A stretch of DNA of 64,000 nt. Source: Methylotuvimicrobium buryatense 5G (GTDB taxonomy: Bacteria; Pseudomonadota; Gammaproteobacteria; Methylococcales; Methylomonadaceae). Shown here piece by piece: positions 9,375 through 20,268 of this stretch. Numbering within the stretch: position 1 is the first letter of the stretch; the number at the start of each line of letters is the position of its first letter. The notes under the pieces are model-generated. The model made no database searches. It worked only from the letters and a program-made list of their open reading frames with translations, and was not told the origin of the DNA. The position numbers were made by a program, and so were the translations under genes. The DNA lies in NCBI RefSeq assembly GCF_000341735.1, contig NZ_KB455575.1:3542904-3606903 (forward strand). The letters are read 5' to 3'.

Positions 9375-11087
9375 TCACGACGCAGCGACAGATCTTAATA
9401 TTTCGTTCGAAACGAAGTTGCCTTGTATTGGTTTTGAAAACAAATAGCCTTGCCCGTAGCTGCACCCGCTTTGTAAAACCAGTTCGGCTTGTTGTTCAGT
9501 TTCAATACCTTCTGCGAGTACTTCGAGATCTAAATTACGCCCGAGGCCTATGATTGCTCGCAGCATATCGGCCTGACGCGATTGTGGAGATTCGATTGTT
9601 CGTACGAAGGATTGATCGATTTTTAGCAAGTCAATCGGATAACGCTGAAGATATGCCAATGAAGAATAACCTGTACCGAAATCGTCCATCGACAATGAAA
9701 GTCCCATATTCTTTAAATGCGACATGATTCTCAATGTTGCATCTTCATGACAAATCGCAATATTTTCGGTGATTTCGAGATCTAGGCAATGCGGGGGCAA
9801 ACCGCTGTCATCGAGAGCTCTTTTGACTGATTCTAGTAAGCCGCTCTTATAAAATTGGATGACAGACAAATTTACGGCCACTTTGATCGGTAGTCCGATC
9901 TGGTCTAGCCATTGCTTAGCTTGTCGGCAAGACTCTTGAATGACCCAGTTTCCAACAGGGACGATCAAGCCGGTTCTTTCCAATAATGGAATGAATTTTA
10001 ACGGAGACACAATGCCTAGGGTGGGGTGGTGCCAGCGCAACAAGGCTTCAGCGCCGATAATTTTCCTGCTGGCGATATCGATTTGCGGTTGATATAAGAT
10101 ATGAAATTGTTTGCTAGCCAATGCTCGATGGATGTCGGATTCTAAAAGGTAGCGGTCGTGTAAGCCCGAATTCATTTCCGATGAATAGAAGATTAACGGT
10201 TTGACGCCGTAAGTATCCGTATGTTCCAGTGCAATTTCGGCACCGAGCAATAGCTCTTCGCCAGTCGAACCGCCATTCGGGTAAGTGTTTACACCGACCG
10301 AGATATCGGCAAATACGATTTGACCATCCAAAGAGAAAGGCTGCGAAAAAATGTCGAGTAAATCGAGCAGCGTTTTTTGCAATACATCGATGCGTATGTT
10401 ATGGGCAATAACGGCCAAGCAATTGTGACTGATCATATAAGCATCGTCTTTCAACAAACTTGATATACGTTCCGAAACTGTTTTGACTAAGTCTTGGTAT
10501 AAGCCATTGCCAATGGTAAAACGGCTTTGCGGTAGACGATTCAAACGAAATAGAACCAGAGAAAAGGGCATTTCTTGATTGGTTTTAGCCGATATCATGC
10601 GCAAATTTTCTAGTAAATGTTCGCGATTCGGCAAGCCGGTATAATTGTCGTAATTAACTAGACGGTGAATATTGGCTTTGGCTTTGCGCAGTCCATCGCG
10701 AATAGAGAATTCCCGTAACTCACGCTCTATAACCGGTAGTAGTCTGGCGAAATCGCCTTTACGAATAAAATCTTGTGCACCGGCCTGCATTGCTTCAATC
10801 ATTATTTCATCAGTTATCGAGCCGGATACGATAATCAGCGGAATATCTAGCCCCGTCTGATTCAGAATATTCAGAGCAGACATCAAATCGAAGCATGGCA
10901 TATTATGATCGCACAATACCGCATGCCATTGATTTATTGTCAAGGCTTGTTGAAATGATTCCGGATTATCGACACGTTCGTAATTGAGCTGATAACCGGC
11001 GTTGTGAAACTGATAACTCAGTAGTTCGCAATCATCGGCATTATCTTCAACGAACAATAAATTTAATTGCTTAGTTTCGCAATTCAT
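9375..11087 (-). CDS. Receiver-degenerate GGDEF-EAL c-di-GMP phosphodiesterase
   Basis: 570 residues. N-terminal receiver domain (about 8-125) with the phospho-acceptor Asp in LCDHNMP. The GGDEF domain (about 150-300) keeps its fold motif YTGLPNREHL but has ISHNCLAVI where GGDEF should be, so it should not make c-di-GMP. The EAL domain (about 315-560) has EALLRW, LEITEN, DDFGTGYSS, LKIDQSF and AEGIE, all needed for hydrolysis. It is therefore predicted to be a phosphorylation-controlled phosphodiesterase. AGGAG precedes the start. It lies between cheR and the CheB-CheR fusion gene, linking chemosensory output to c-di-GMP. Confidence 0.88.
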   Translation of the reverse strand: MNCETKQLNLLFVEDNADDCELLSYQFHNAGYQLNYERVDNPESFQQALTINQWHAVLCDHNMPCFDLMSALNILNQTGLDIPLIIVSGSITDEIMIEAMQAGAQDFIRKGDFARLLPVIERELREFSIRDGLRKAKANIHRLVNYDNYTGLPNREHLLENLRMISAKTNQEMPFSLVLFRLNRLPQSRFTIGNGLYQDLVKTVSERISSLLKDDAYMISHNCLAVIAHNIRIDVLQKTLLDLLDIFSQPFSLDGQIVFADISVGVNTYPNGGSTGEELLLGAEIALEHTDTYGVKPLIFYSSEMNSGLHDRYLLESDIHRALASKQFHILYQPQIDIASRKIIGAEALLRWHHPTLGIVSPLKFIPLLERTGLIVPVGNWVIQESCRQAKQWLDQIGLPIKVAVNLSVIQFYKSGLLESVKRALDDSGLPPHCLDLEITENIAICHEDATLRIMSHLKNMGLSLSMDDFGTGYSSLAYLQRYPIDLLKIDQSFVRTIESPQSRQADMLRAIIGLGRNLDLEVLAEGIETEQQAELVLQSGCSYGQGYLFSKPIQGNFVSNEILRSVAAS

Positions 11088-11241
11088 GGTGATGCTCCTT
11101 CCTAGTTAGTATGAATATTCTTCTATGCGGTGGAAGCGCTTCAATCGGAGAGGATTCGTTTTTAATAAACTTAAGGGATATGCGATGAGTTAATCTTTTA
11201 ATAAATCGGATAATAAATCGGAATCCGTGAACGCTTCGTTG

Positions 11242-12102
11242 TTATAAGGGCTTTCGGTAAATCGAGGGCGATACCATGCGCAAATTACTATGGAAACCAT
11301 TCAACGATTCGGAATGGCTGATAAATAAATAGCCGCCGGGCCGAAGAAAATGTTGTATTCGTTCGATTAAGCGTTGCTTGGTGGTGACGTCGAAATAAAT
11401 CATCACATTGCGCAAGAATATAATGTCGAAAGTTCCGAGGTCAGGTAGTTTTTCTATTAAATTAGCCCGTATAAATTTTACACGGCTGCGTAAACCTGCA
11501 TCGATCAAGAAAAAACCGTCATATTCCCCGTGACCTTTGAGGCAGTGTTTTTTTAACAAAGACTTCGGTATTTTATCGGCGGCAGCGATTGGATACAGGC
11601 CCCTCCTTGCTTTATCGAGCATACGCGTAGAAATATCGGTTCCGACAACTTCCCATTGGCTGGTTTTGGCGTGTTCCGATGCTAGTAGTGCTAACGTATA
11701 GGATTCTTCTCCACTCGAACTTGCCGCGCTCCAAAAACGCAGACGTTGCCCAGGTTGACAAGTCGGGAAATATTGATCGATCAGAAAATCGAAGTGTTTG
11801 TACTCTCTAAAGAAATAAGTCTCATTGGTTGTCAGTAAATCGATTGCGGTTAATGTTTCGTGCTCGAAGCCGGGTTGACCCAGCAGTCGAAAATATTCAC
11901 TGTAACTCGTAAAACCATAATGGCGTAAGCGTTTTTCGAGGCGACCGCAAACAAGTGCTTTTTTCGAATCGTTCAATACGATACCTGCGCGTTCGTATAA
12001 ATAATCTCTAATCCATTCGAATTCATAACGTTCGAGCGTCAATGAGCCGTACAAAAATTGATTTCGTTGAAGACTTGTGGCTGACATAATCGACCTGTCC
12101 AT
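11242..12102 (-). CDS. cheR: Chemoreceptor methyltransferase CheR
   Basis: 286 residues. Helical CheR N-domain (about 20-95) then an S-adenosylmethionine-dependent methyltransferase domain with FWSAASSSGEESY (about 160), VGTDIS and FLRNVMIYF. It methylates glutamates on chemoreceptors. The ATG at 12102 starts 2 bp after the Aer-like receptor gene; an ATG at 12087 has a better-spaced AGG and may be the true start. No CheD or CheB follows it, which is unusual for such clusters. There is no C-terminal pentapeptide on the receptors here to recruit it. Confidence 0.92.
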   Translation of the reverse strand: MDRSIMSATSLQRNQFLYGSLTLERYEFEWIRDYLYERAGIVLNDSKKALVCGRLEKRLRHYGFTSYSEYFRLLGQPGFEHETLTAIDLLTTNETYFFREYKHFDFLIDQYFPTCQPGQRLRFWSAASSSGEESYTLALLASEHAKTSQWEVVGTDISTRMLDKARRGLYPIAAADKIPKSLLKKHCLKGHGEYDGFFLIDAGLRSRVKFIRANLIEKLPDLGTFDIIFLRNVMIYFDVTTKQRLIERIQHFLRPGGYLFISHSESLNGFHSNLRMVSPSIYRKPL

Positions 12103-12104
12103 TT

Positions 12105-14717
12105 TTAATGATGTATATGTTTCGGAGAGGTTTTGCGCCCCTCGGTTTGAAAGAAAGACATTAACCGGTGCAACTGTTCGATACGTTGCGTCATATCCTT
12201 TGCTGTCGCCGCCAATTCCTCGCTGACCGAGACATTTTGCTGAGTGATCGTATTGATTTGGGACATAGTTAAATTGACTTGCTGCACGCCCGAGGATTGT
12301 TCGCGTGATGCATCCGCAATCTCTCTTACCAATTCGGAGGTTTTGGCAATGCCTGGAACAATTTCGTCGAGCATTCTCCCGGCGTTTTCGGCGGTTTTGA
12401 CGCTGTTTTCGGCCAAATCGCCGATTTCCTGAGCGGCGATTTGGCTGTGTTCGGCCAGTTTACGGACTTCTGCCGCGACAACAGCGAAACCTTTACCATG
12501 ATCTCCCGCTCGGGCTGCTTCGATCGCTGCATTCAAAGCCAGCATGTTGGTTTGATAGGCGATATCATCAATGATGCTGATTTTGTCGGCGATCATTTTC
12601 ATTGCCGCGATGGTTTGTTTGACGGCTAGCCCGCCTTCGTCGGCTTCATGGGCGGCCTTGCCGGCTGTCGTATCGGTCATTTTTGCGTTTTCGGCGTTTT
12701 GGTCGATTCTTCCCGCCATTTGTTCGATACTGGCGCTGGTTTCTTCGACATTGGCTGCTTGTTTGCTTGCCGATTCCGATAACCCTTGGGAGGTCGAAAG
12801 AATTTGCTTGGACGCACGGTTTAACAACACGGCGGCATCAACGACCTCGCTGACAGTTTGTCCCAATTTTCGGACGGTATTGTTTGTCGCTGCTCTTAGC
12901 TCTTCGAGTTGACCTTTATATCGTTCGTTAATCTGCTGAGTCATGTCGCCTTGCTCCATCGCCATTAATATTCTCTGAACCTGATCGAGCGGATCGATGA
13001 CGGCATCCATCGTAGCATTGATACCTTCGACAATTTTTCGATAATCACCCTGATGCTTCGATGCATCGGCTCTTGTTTCGAGACGCCCTTCGACGGCGGC
13101 TTGGGACAGGATTATTGAGTCGGAGATCAAAGCCTGTACACTCAACACGGCTGCGTTGAGACCTTCTTTGAGCTGATTGAATTCCAAACCGTAATCGGTT
13201 TCATCGCGCTCGGGCATTTCACCGCGGCCGAGCTTACCGACAGCATCGACCATTACCGAGACCGGGTGTAGTATGCCTCGCACAATAAACCAGCTCAGCA
13301 CAGAAAAAAGTGCGAACAAACTCAAAACTATCAATAAGATCGTGTATGTGTGACTGTTGATTTCATATATTCTCGCATTAAGTGCATCGGATAATGCACG
13401 ATTGAAACTGTCGGAAGCAGTGTAACGGCGTGCAGTCATCGCATCGGTTTGATCAATAAAAGCATTAAGCGATAACAGGGGAGATTTCATATCGATGATT
13501 CGATCTTTGACGAGTTGGGTAATTTGCTTTGCATCTTTCGCCAGAGTGTGGCTAATATTGTTGAGTGTGTCATCGTTCACCGAAATTTTAGCGATACTTT
13601 CATCTAATAAAGTTTGGTTCTTATGTAGCGCTGCGATGAGCTGTATAAGAGCTGCCTGATCTTCAGGGGAAATGACTTGTCGCTTTAATACATGAGCACT
13701 TCGATTTATTAACTGGTTGAATAAATTTGCCGTATCCGGCAGTTGATTGATAGCGACCGTCATCAAGTAATAGGTATCGACTTCAGGGTCTAATGCCAAT
13801 CCGGATACATCGGCGAGCTTGCGATTGAAAACCGACAGTTTGTCGATTAATCCGGCATTTTGCTCGGCGCCGAATTCTGAAGGTGATTTCGGGGTGTTGC
13901 GATATGTAATGCGCTGCCAATCGGATTTGATATCGTCCCAAAAGTGCGTCAAAGCAAAATCGGATAATTCGTTGTCGATGGTATCAATGGTTTTTATTTG
14001 ATTGTCGATGGCGATGCTAATAGATTCAATACGATCCGATAATCCCTCGGTACCAGACAGCACTCGGCTATTGATGTTTGAATACTGTTGAAGCAATTGC
14101 ATTAGCTTAATCGTTTCCCGTACATATCGAACGCCTAGTTTTTCCTGTTCGGTGACGTATGTCTCTTGGTTTGCGCGAACGATAAGCATTCCGGTCGGAA
14201 CTGCGAACATAGTTACTGCCAGAAATACGAGTATGAAAAACTTATGAGACAGTTTGATATTGCTTAAAAAAGTTCTGAGTTTACCGGTTTCGAAAGGATT
14301 GGCTATCCGGCCTGCATTGATTTCTTGATAAAGCTTGTCAGCTTCCTCGATTTGCATTCGGGTTGGCTTAAAGCGCAAAGAGCGGTAAGCGACGATCTTG
14401 CCGTTATCGTAGACCGGCGCAACATGGGCATCGACCCAATAATAATCGCCGTTTTTGCAACGGTTTTTAATGCGGCCGTTCCAGGTGCGACCGGATGTGA
14501 TTGTTTTCCAGAGCGACTGAAACGCTTGCGGCGGCATGTCCGGATGGCGGACTATGTTATGGTTTTGTTTCAGCAGTTCCTGTTCGCTGAAGCCGCTTAT
14601 TTTGACGAATGCCGGGCTGGCGCTGGTAATGACACCATTTAAATCGGTCGTTGAGACCAGTTTGTCCTCTTCGCCGAAATGCACTTCGTTCTGTGTGATC
14701 GGTTCATTGTTTCTCAT
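12105..14717 (-). CDS. Aer-like PAS methyl-accepting chemotaxis protein
   Basis: About 870 residues from the ATG at 14717, which has an AGGA site; a TTG 17 codons upstream is less likely. An N-terminal cytoplasmic PAS domain (about 18-125) carries [11 protein letters not shown], typical of Aer-type redox or energy sensors. A membrane segment at about 160-180, a roughly 270-residue periplasmic stretch, and a second membrane segment at about 450-470 follow. Then come HAMP-like repeats and the receptor signalling domain with [20 protein letters not shown]. It likely senses internal redox state and also a periplasmic cue. Unlike E. coli Aer it has a large periplasmic part. Coupled to cheR. Confidence 0.9.
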   Translation of the reverse strand: MRNNEPITQNEVHFGEEDKLVSTTDLNGVITSASPAFVKISGFSEQELLKQNHNIVRHPDMPPQAFQSLWKTITSGRTWNGRIKNRCKNGDYYWVDAHVAPVYDNGKIVAYRSLRFKPTRMQIEEADKLYQEINAGRIANPFETGKLRTFLSNIKLSHKFFILVFLAVTMFAVPTGMLIVRANQETYVTEQEKLGVRYVRETIKLMQLLQQYSNINSRVLSGTEGLSDRIESISIAIDNQIKTIDTIDNELSDFALTHFWDDIKSDWQRITYRNTPKSPSEFGAEQNAGLIDKLSVFNRKLADVSGLALDPEVDTYYLMTVAINQLPDTANLFNQLINRSAHVLKRQVISPEDQAALIQLIAALHKNQTLLDESIAKISVNDDTLNNISHTLAKDAKQITQLVKDRIIDMKSPLLSLNAFIDQTDAMTARRYTASDSFNRALSDALNARIYEINSHTYTILLIVLSLFALFSVLSWFIVRGILHPVSVMVDAVGKLGRGEMPERDETDYGLEFNQLKEGLNAAVLSVQALISDSIILSQAAVEGRLETRADASKHQGDYRKIVEGINATMDAVIDPLDQVQRILMAMEQGDMTQQINERYKGQLEELRAATNNTVRKLGQTVSEVVDAAVLLNRASKQILSTSQGLSESASKQAANVEETSASIEQMAGRIDQNAENAKMTDTTAGKAAHEADEGGLAVKQTIAAMKMIADKISIIDDIAYQTNMLALNAAIEAARAGDHGKGFAVVAAEVRKLAEHSQIAAQEIGDLAENSVKTAENAGRMLDEIVPGIAKTSELVREIADASREQSSGVQQVNLTMSQINTITQQNVSVSEELAATAKDMTQRIEQLHRLMSFFQTEGRKTSPKHIHH

Positions 14718-14837
14718 CGAAGTTGTTTCCTGTGCGTGTGGCGTTTGTGTCTGTCTTGGGTTGAGCAATGCGCGTTCGCCCGAATGACGCTCAATATTAT
14801 TTTTTATTATTATTTCTATTCTTTGCTAGTCTAATTT

Positions 14838-15023
14838 CTGCACCGGAATAGTGACAAAGGACGCGGTGAATACATCTATGTACGCTCAATAATCCCTAAC
14901 CTATAGCGTTTTATCTGTATTCATAACATTCTTGTGATGCTGCAGTTGCCGAGAATCGAAAATCAGCCGAACACCTCGGCGCCTTCATACGATAATGTCG
15001 AAATGTGAAGTGCAATAGGTATG
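14838..15023 (+). repeat. Dispersed repeat family B, decayed copy
   Basis: It keeps the outer blocks AAAGGACGCGGTGAATACAT and CCTCGGCGCC...GAAGTGCAA, but the middle is changed. It fills the gap between cheW and the Aer-like receptor gene (14718-15110), which has no gene. Confidence 0.55.
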
Positions 15024-15110
15024 GATTCCATAGTCAGCATGCTCCCATATAAACGATCGTCAAATATCGGCAGAGCTGTTCGGGCTTAGCCATAACACAT
15101 CGACACATCG

Positions 15111-15662
15111 TTATTCGATGTCTAACGGACGAGTTTCGCCGGCCTCGCTCAATGCAGCCATTTCATCGACCGAAAGTACGCGGTTGCCGTTTAACAAAAT
15201 AATGAAGCGGCCGTTGCTTTTGGCCATGCCATTGATGAAGTCAGGGCGGATGCCAATGCCGAAATTGGGGGGCGGCTCGATTTCTTGTTGTGCAATATCG
15301 ATGACTTCGTTAACGGCATCGACGATGATGCCAATGTCGTGTGAGCCCTCCCCCCCGTTTTCGGTTTCGACGATCACGATTCCGCTTCGTTTGGCGATTG
15401 GCGTCATTCCTTTGCCGAAGCGCGCCATCAGATCGATGACCGGGACGACACTACCTCGCAGGTTGATGACACCGCGTACAAAATCGGGCATCATCGGGAC
15501 TTCGGTTAATTCGCCGTAGGCTATGATTTCCTTGATATTCAAGATGCCCAGCGCATATACTTCGCCGTTTAGCATAAAAGTGAGGTACTGACCGGCCTTG
15601 GCGAGCGTTTGCGTGTTTTTTACCACTGGCTTGCGTTCGGTTGTCGTTGCGATTTCAGTCAT
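15111..15662 (-). CDS. cheW: Chemotaxis coupling protein CheW
   Basis: 183 residues, one CheW domain (about 22-165) with VRGVINLRGSVVPVIDL, and an acidic/threonine-rich tail. It couples the receptors to CheA in the signalling array. GGAGG lies before the ATG. It starts 9 bp after the stop of the upstream receptor gene. Phe/Tyr-rich N-terminal extension of 20 residues is unremarkable. Confidence 0.93.
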   Translation of the reverse strand: MTEIATTTERKPVVKNTQTLAKAGQYLTFMLNGEVYALGILNIKEIIAYGELTEVPMMPDFVRGVINLRGSVVPVIDLMARFGKGMTPIAKRSGIVIVETENGGEGSHDIGIIVDAVNEVIDIAQQEIEPPPNFGIGIRPDFINGMAKSNGRFIILLNGNRVLSVDEMAALSEAGETRPLDIE

Positions 15663-15671
15663 GAGTTCCTC

Positions 15672-17621
15672 CTAAAAGCGTGCGAATTGCTTGAGATCGA
15701 ATTCGCTCTCAACGTCGGTTGTTTCGTATTCTTCGATCGGTTTGACAGGTTTGGTTTTTTTCTGCTCCCTGACAGCAAAGGCCGGCGATTTTTTTTCGTT
15801 CCGCGCGATAGTGAAGAACCCCATCAAGCTTTGTAATTGTTCGGCTTGCCCTGTCATTTCTTCTGCAGTCGCGGCCAACTCCTCGCTTGCCGAGGCATTC
15901 TGTTGAGTGATCTGGTTCATTTGATTCATCGCAGTATTGATTTGGCTGACACCCGAGGCTTGTTCTTGAGAGGAGGCGGCAATTTCTTGAACCAAGTCTG
16001 ACGTTTTTGCGATGCTAGGTACGATTTCGTCGAGCAATTTTCCAGCGCTTTCGGCGGTCATAACGCTGCTTTCCGCTAGTTCGCCGATTTCTTGTGCGGC
16101 TATTTGGCTACGTTCAGCCAATTTACGCACTTCCGCAGCGACTACCGCGAAGCCTTTTCCGTGGTCGCCTGCTCGAGCAGCCTCAATGGCGGCATTTAAT
16201 GCCAACATATTGGTTTGATAAGCGATATCGTCGATGATGCCGATTTTTGCCGCGATGTCTTTCATTGCCGAGACGGTTTGTTTGACGGCTTCTCCGCCTT
16301 CGGTTGCTTCTTTCGATGCTTTGCCGGCCATGCCGTCGGTAACTTTGGCGTTTTCCGAATTCTGATTAATGCTGGCGGCCATTTGTTCAATGCTGGCGCT
16401 GGTTTGTTCGACGCTGGCGGCTTGCTCGCTAGATGCTTGCGACAACGATTGCGACGTTGCGCTTATTTGCTCTGAAGCCGAACCTAATTGGTCGGCAGCT
16501 GCGACGACTTCGGCTATCGTTTGCGAAAGCTTGACGATGGTATTGTTGACCGTTTGTTTGAAGTCGTTGAGTTGGCCTTTGTAGTCGCCGGCAATGTTGA
16601 GTGTAAGGTCGCCTTGTTCGACTCGCGTCAATACATCGATGGCTTCGTTGACGGGTACAATTACGCCATCTAATGTATCGTTCACGCCTTGGACAATTTT
16701 ACGGAATTCGCCTTGATGTTTACTCGCTTCGGCTCGTGTTGCCAAGCGACCGTCCGTGGCGGCTTGAGCTAGCATATTGGCATCGTCGACCAAGGATTGA
16801 ATAGCCGACATCATGTTTTTCATTGCCGCCATCACACTGGATCTATCGTCGGATTTCAATTCGATTTGGGTAGATAGATCGCCGACTGCAATTTTATTGG
16901 CCAGCATGACGACGAAATCGGGTTCTCCTCCGAGTTGAGCCATGATGCTGCGAGTTATCCAGGCCCCTAGAGCAAATAACGCAATCAACATCAAAAAAGC
17001 ACCGGTCAGCATCATGGTTTTCGACGAATTGACTTGCTGATTGCCTACAGCAACCGCTTCATCGCCATATTTGACGTTCAAATCGATGATTTTGGCTAGC
17101 GTTGCTTCTGCTTTTGCGAATAAAGGTTCGTTCTTTTGAGTGCGTTGATAAAACTCTGCGAAGAGATCCTTCTGACGCTGCTCGTCCCGATTTTCGCTTA
17201 ATGCGGAAATCGTATCGGTAATCTTGTTATCGGCTAACTTCCATTCCTCCCATTCACTGACGAATTGTTTCCACAATACGGCTTCTTCCTCGGTTTGCGG
17301 CAGCGGTTCGTAAAGTTTCCAGCCATTATCGATGCGGCGCCATATGTTTTTTTTCCTATTCGCTTCTTCGGAAAATTGGGTTTGCGCTTGATAGTCGTTC
17401 TCGAAAAAAGCGATGCGCCGGTTGGACGCGCTGATTGCGGTTTGCCCTTCATTAATGATTTCAAGACCGAGTACCGACGGCAAACGAACTTCGCCGACTT
17501 CGCTAAGTGAAGCGGCCGTGCCGACTAAACCGTACCAGCCGAATGCACCGACGATTAGTAACGCTATAAGAGCGACGGCTTGTATGCCGATTAACTTTGT
17601 TTTTAATGTCAGATTTTTCAT
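15672..17621 (-). CDS. Methyl-accepting chemotaxis protein, transmembrane
   Basis: 649 residues. Membrane segments at about 9-30 and 203-222 enclose a roughly 170-residue periplasmic four-helix-type sensor domain. Tandem HAMP-like repeats and a signalling domain with the hairpin tip [21 protein letters not shown] follow. The C-terminus has a [13 protein letters not shown] linker and ends FARF, not a CheR-tethering pentapeptide. It sits directly between cheA (92 bp upstream) and cheW, so it is the likely main receptor of this array. Its ligand is unknown. Confidence 0.92.
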   Translation of the reverse strand: MKNLTLKTKLIGIQAVALIALLIVGAFGWYGLVGTAASLSEVGEVRLPSVLGLEIINEGQTAISASNRRIAFFENDYQAQTQFSEEANRKKNIWRRIDNGWKLYEPLPQTEEEAVLWKQFVSEWEEWKLADNKITDTISALSENRDEQRQKDLFAEFYQRTQKNEPLFAKAEATLAKIIDLNVKYGDEAVAVGNQQVNSSKTMMLTGAFLMLIALFALGAWITRSIMAQLGGEPDFVVMLANKIAVGDLSTQIELKSDDRSSVMAAMKNMMSAIQSLVDDANMLAQAATDGRLATRAEASKHQGEFRKIVQGVNDTLDGVIVPVNEAIDVLTRVEQGDLTLNIAGDYKGQLNDFKQTVNNTIVKLSQTIAEVVAAADQLGSASEQISATSQSLSQASSEQAASVEQTSASIEQMAASINQNSENAKVTDGMAGKASKEATEGGEAVKQTVSAMKDIAAKIGIIDDIAYQTNMLALNAAIEAARAGDHGKGFAVVAAEVRKLAERSQIAAQEIGELAESSVMTAESAGKLLDEIVPSIAKTSDLVQEIAASSQEQASGVSQINTAMNQMNQITQQNASASEELAATAEEMTGQAEQLQSLMGFFTIARNEKKSPAFAVREQKKTKPVKPIEEYETTDVESEFDLKQFARF

Positions 17622-17713
17622 AGTTATCTTCCGATTATGTGTAATTAACGAATAACCATTTCAGTCGATTACCGGACCCAGGCAAACGTGCGATCCAGTG
17701 GTCGTAGCGGATA

Positions 17714-19897
17714 TCAATGTGTGTTCGAAGCAAATTCTTGTTGTCTTAGCAATGTCGGGACATCGATAATCAGTGCGACTTCGCCGCTACCGAGAATCGT
17801 CGAGCCGCCGACCCCTTGCACATGCCCGAACAACTTTCCGAGTGGTTTGATTACCGTTTGCAGTTCGCCTTTTAGTTTGTCGACGACCAAACCAGCCTTG
17901 ACGCCAAGATGTTCGACGACAATGACATTTTGGCGTTTTGATAGGGTTGCCTTTTTGTTGAACAGTTGGCGCAGGCGAATGAAAGGCAAAACTTCGCCGC
18001 GCAATTCCATATAATCGTGATTTTCATTAGGCGGCAGCGCGACGCATTCGACGACCCTGTCAAGCGGTATCACATAAGAAGATTCGCCGACGCCGACTAA
18101 AAATCCGTCGATGATCGCAAGCGTCAAAGGTAAATAAATCCGCAGTGTCGTACCTTTTCCGGGTGTACTGTCGATAGCGATGTCGCCCCGTAATTCGGTG
18201 ATATTGCGTTTGACGACATCCATGCCAACGCCACGGCCGGATAAGTTTGAAATTTGATCGGCAGTCGAAAAGCCGGGTTCGAAAATCAGCGAATAAACTT
18301 CCTGGTCGCTCAATGTTTCACCAACTTGTATCAACCCGCGTTCGACCGCTTTCGCTAAAATCTTGTCACGGTCAAGTCCGCGTCCGTCGTCTGAAACTTC
18401 GATTACAATGTTGCCCGAGCTATGGTAAGCATTGAGTTGTAAATTTCCTTGCGCGGGTTTATCGCGTTCAATGCGCAACTGGGCTGGCTCGATGCCGTGA
18501 TCCATCGCATTACGCACCAAATGCATCAAAGGATCGCCGATTTTTTCGACGACCGATTTATCGATTTCAGTATCGGCGCCGCTGATATGTAACTTAATGT
18601 CTTTACCCAATTCTTTGCTGACATCGCGAACGACGCGTTGAAAACGGCTGAATGTGGATCCGATCGGCACCATGCGTAGTTGCAGTGCGCTGTCGCGTAC
18701 TTCCTCGACAAGGCTAATGACGGCCGCATTGGCTTCTTGTAAAGCCATGTCTCCGGTTTGCGAGGCGCGTAAGCTAGCGGATGCACCGGCGATAACTAGC
18801 TCGCCTATCAAATCGATTAGTATGTCGAGTCGTCCGGCGTCAACGCGAATACTTTGGTTCTCAATTGCCTTGCTCTCCTTGACGCGTTGCTGTTTTTCGA
18901 GAGCGGCGCTGACGATCGGTTTTTGTACGGTTTGTTGTTCGATAAGAATGTCGCCGATATGCTGCGACTGTTGTCGTTCGCGTTTGGCTTGTTGAGCCTG
19001 AAGTCCCTCTTCAAGTTCGCGGCGCGTAATGACGCCGCATTTGATCAACAACTCGCCGAGTTGCATGTCATCTGATTCGAGTGAGTCGATCAAATCGATG
19101 TAATATTCGATCTTGCTTTCCAGCGGTAGGATATGAATTTGGCTGCCGGCCCTTACGAAATCGAAAACATTCTCGATATCGGCTTTTTCCGCATCGCTTT
19201 TGAAGACAATTTCGAAGATGAGATAATTGCTTTCAGGATCCATTTCGCCGGCGCTTGGTAACGCTTGCGTAGATGTCGTCAACTCGATGATTTCACCGAG
19301 CTTCGTCAAATAAAGGATGAACGACAACGGGTCCATGCCATCGCGCAGACAATCCGGATTGAAATGCAAAAAGAGATGCCAATTGCCGCTTTTTGAATTG
19401 TCGCACTCAATATTTTGGACACGATGGGTTTCGTCTTGCACTTGGATAGACTGTGATGCCACTTGGCTCGAATCGGTCTGTTTTCCCTCGGCGTTATCGA
19501 GAAAGGGCTGCAATCCCGCAATTATTTTTTCACTTTGCTTCGTTAGATCAGAATTTTCTTCGGTATGTCCTTTGGCAATTTCTCGAACTAGAATGCCGAG
19601 ATGGTCGCAACAAGGCAGCAACGCGGCGACCAATTCAGAATCGACTTTTAAAAGACCGTCTCGCATGGCATCGAGCACGCTTTCAACAACGTGAGTAAAG
19701 CCGACGATGTGTTCGAACCCGAATATGCCCGCGCCACCTTTGATTGTATGAGCCGCGCGAAAGATTGCATTGATGGTTTCTTCGGATTCTTCAATGCTTT
19801 CCAGTTCCATCAAACCCTCTTCCATGACCTGCAATAACTCGGCGCTTTCGATGGTGTAGTTAACCAGCAATTCCTGCATTTCTTTATCTAAACTCAT
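17714..19897 (-). CDS. cheA: Chemotaxis histidine kinase CheA with an MshEN-like insert
   Basis: 727 residues. Hpt domain with phospho-acceptor His50 in AAHTIKGG; a P2-like domain (about 172-258, from NWHLFLHFNP); an insert at 278-340; dimerisation (about 350-410); ATPase with LVRNAMDHGIEP and DDGRGLD; CheW-like C-terminal domain. The insert contains QLGELLIKCGVITRRELEEG followed by a second half, HIGDILIEQQ. This resembles the MshEN fold of type II secretion and pilus ATPases, which in some proteins binds c-di-GMP. That resemblance is by eye. GAGGAG precedes the start. It lies 4 bp after the STAS gene. The kinase should phosphorylate CheY (20269-20637) and perhaps other receivers here. Confidence 0.94.
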   Translation of the reverse strand: MSLDKEMQELLVNYTIESAELLQVMEEGLMELESIEESEETINAIFRAAHTIKGGAGIFGFEHIVGFTHVVESVLDAMRDGLLKVDSELVAALLPCCDHLGILVREIAKGHTEENSDLTKQSEKIIAGLQPFLDNAEGKQTDSSQVASQSIQVQDETHRVQNIECDNSKSGNWHLFLHFNPDCLRDGMDPLSFILYLTKLGEIIELTTSTQALPSAGEMDPESNYLIFEIVFKSDAEKADIENVFDFVRAGSQIHILPLESKIEYYIDLIDSLESDDMQLGELLIKCGVITRRELEEGLQAQQAKRERQQSQHIGDILIEQQTVQKPIVSAALEKQQRVKESKAIENQSIRVDAGRLDILIDLIGELVIAGASASLRASQTGDMALQEANAAVISLVEEVRDSALQLRMVPIGSTFSRFQRVVRDVSKELGKDIKLHISGADTEIDKSVVEKIGDPLMHLVRNAMDHGIEPAQLRIERDKPAQGNLQLNAYHSSGNIVIEVSDDGRGLDRDKILAKAVERGLIQVGETLSDQEVYSLIFEPGFSTADQISNLSGRGVGMDVVKRNITELRGDIAIDSTPGKGTTLRIYLPLTLAIIDGFLVGVGESSYVIPLDRVVECVALPPNENHDYMELRGEVLPFIRLRQLFNKKATLSKRQNVIVVEHLGVKAGLVVDKLKGELQTVIKPLGKLFGHVQGVGGSTILGSGEVALIIDVPTLLRQQEFASNTH

Positions 19898-19901
19898 CGT
19901 T

Positions 19902-20195
19902 TTACTCCTCGTCGCTGGAGAGCACTACTTGATCGCCGAAAGTGCCGGTCAAGTTGGTCAGCTCCAATACGTTCAGGACCGCTTGGCTATGCATGACAAA
20001 CTTGAGTTTTTTACCGGCTTTCATGGCTTCGCGTTTAATCAGGATCAAAAGCTGCAAGCCGGCGGTGTCGATTTCCGAAACATTAGCGAGATCGACCTCC
20101 AATTCTTCGTCGCACTCGAGAAACTCAAGTAAGCGCGGCTTTTGTTCTGCTGCGTTGAAAATGTTGAGTTCGCTTTCCAGAGCTAGAGTTTGCAT
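19902..20195 (-). CDS. STAS-domain protein of the chemosensory cluster
   Basis: 97 residues forming a single STAS domain, with VDLANVSEIDTAGLQLL (about 33-50), where Ser39 or Thr43 could be a phosphorylation site as in SpoIIAA-type anti-anti-sigma factors. It is between cheY and cheA with an AGGAGA site. Small STAS proteins are common in this kind of alternative chemotaxis operon, but their role there is not well settled. No anti-sigma kinase or PP2C gene is nearby, so the partner is unknown. Confidence 0.85.
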   Translation of the reverse strand: MQTLALESELNIFNAAEQKPRLLEFLECDEELEVDLANVSEIDTAGLQLLILIKREAMKAGKKLKFVMHSQAVLNVLELTNLTGTFGDQVVLSSDEE

Positions 20196-20268
20196 GAGTT
20201 CTCCTAGGCTTTAAGTTCGGTTACGATTGCTGAGCCATTTGCAGTGCCATCGAGCAGATTATTGAAGT

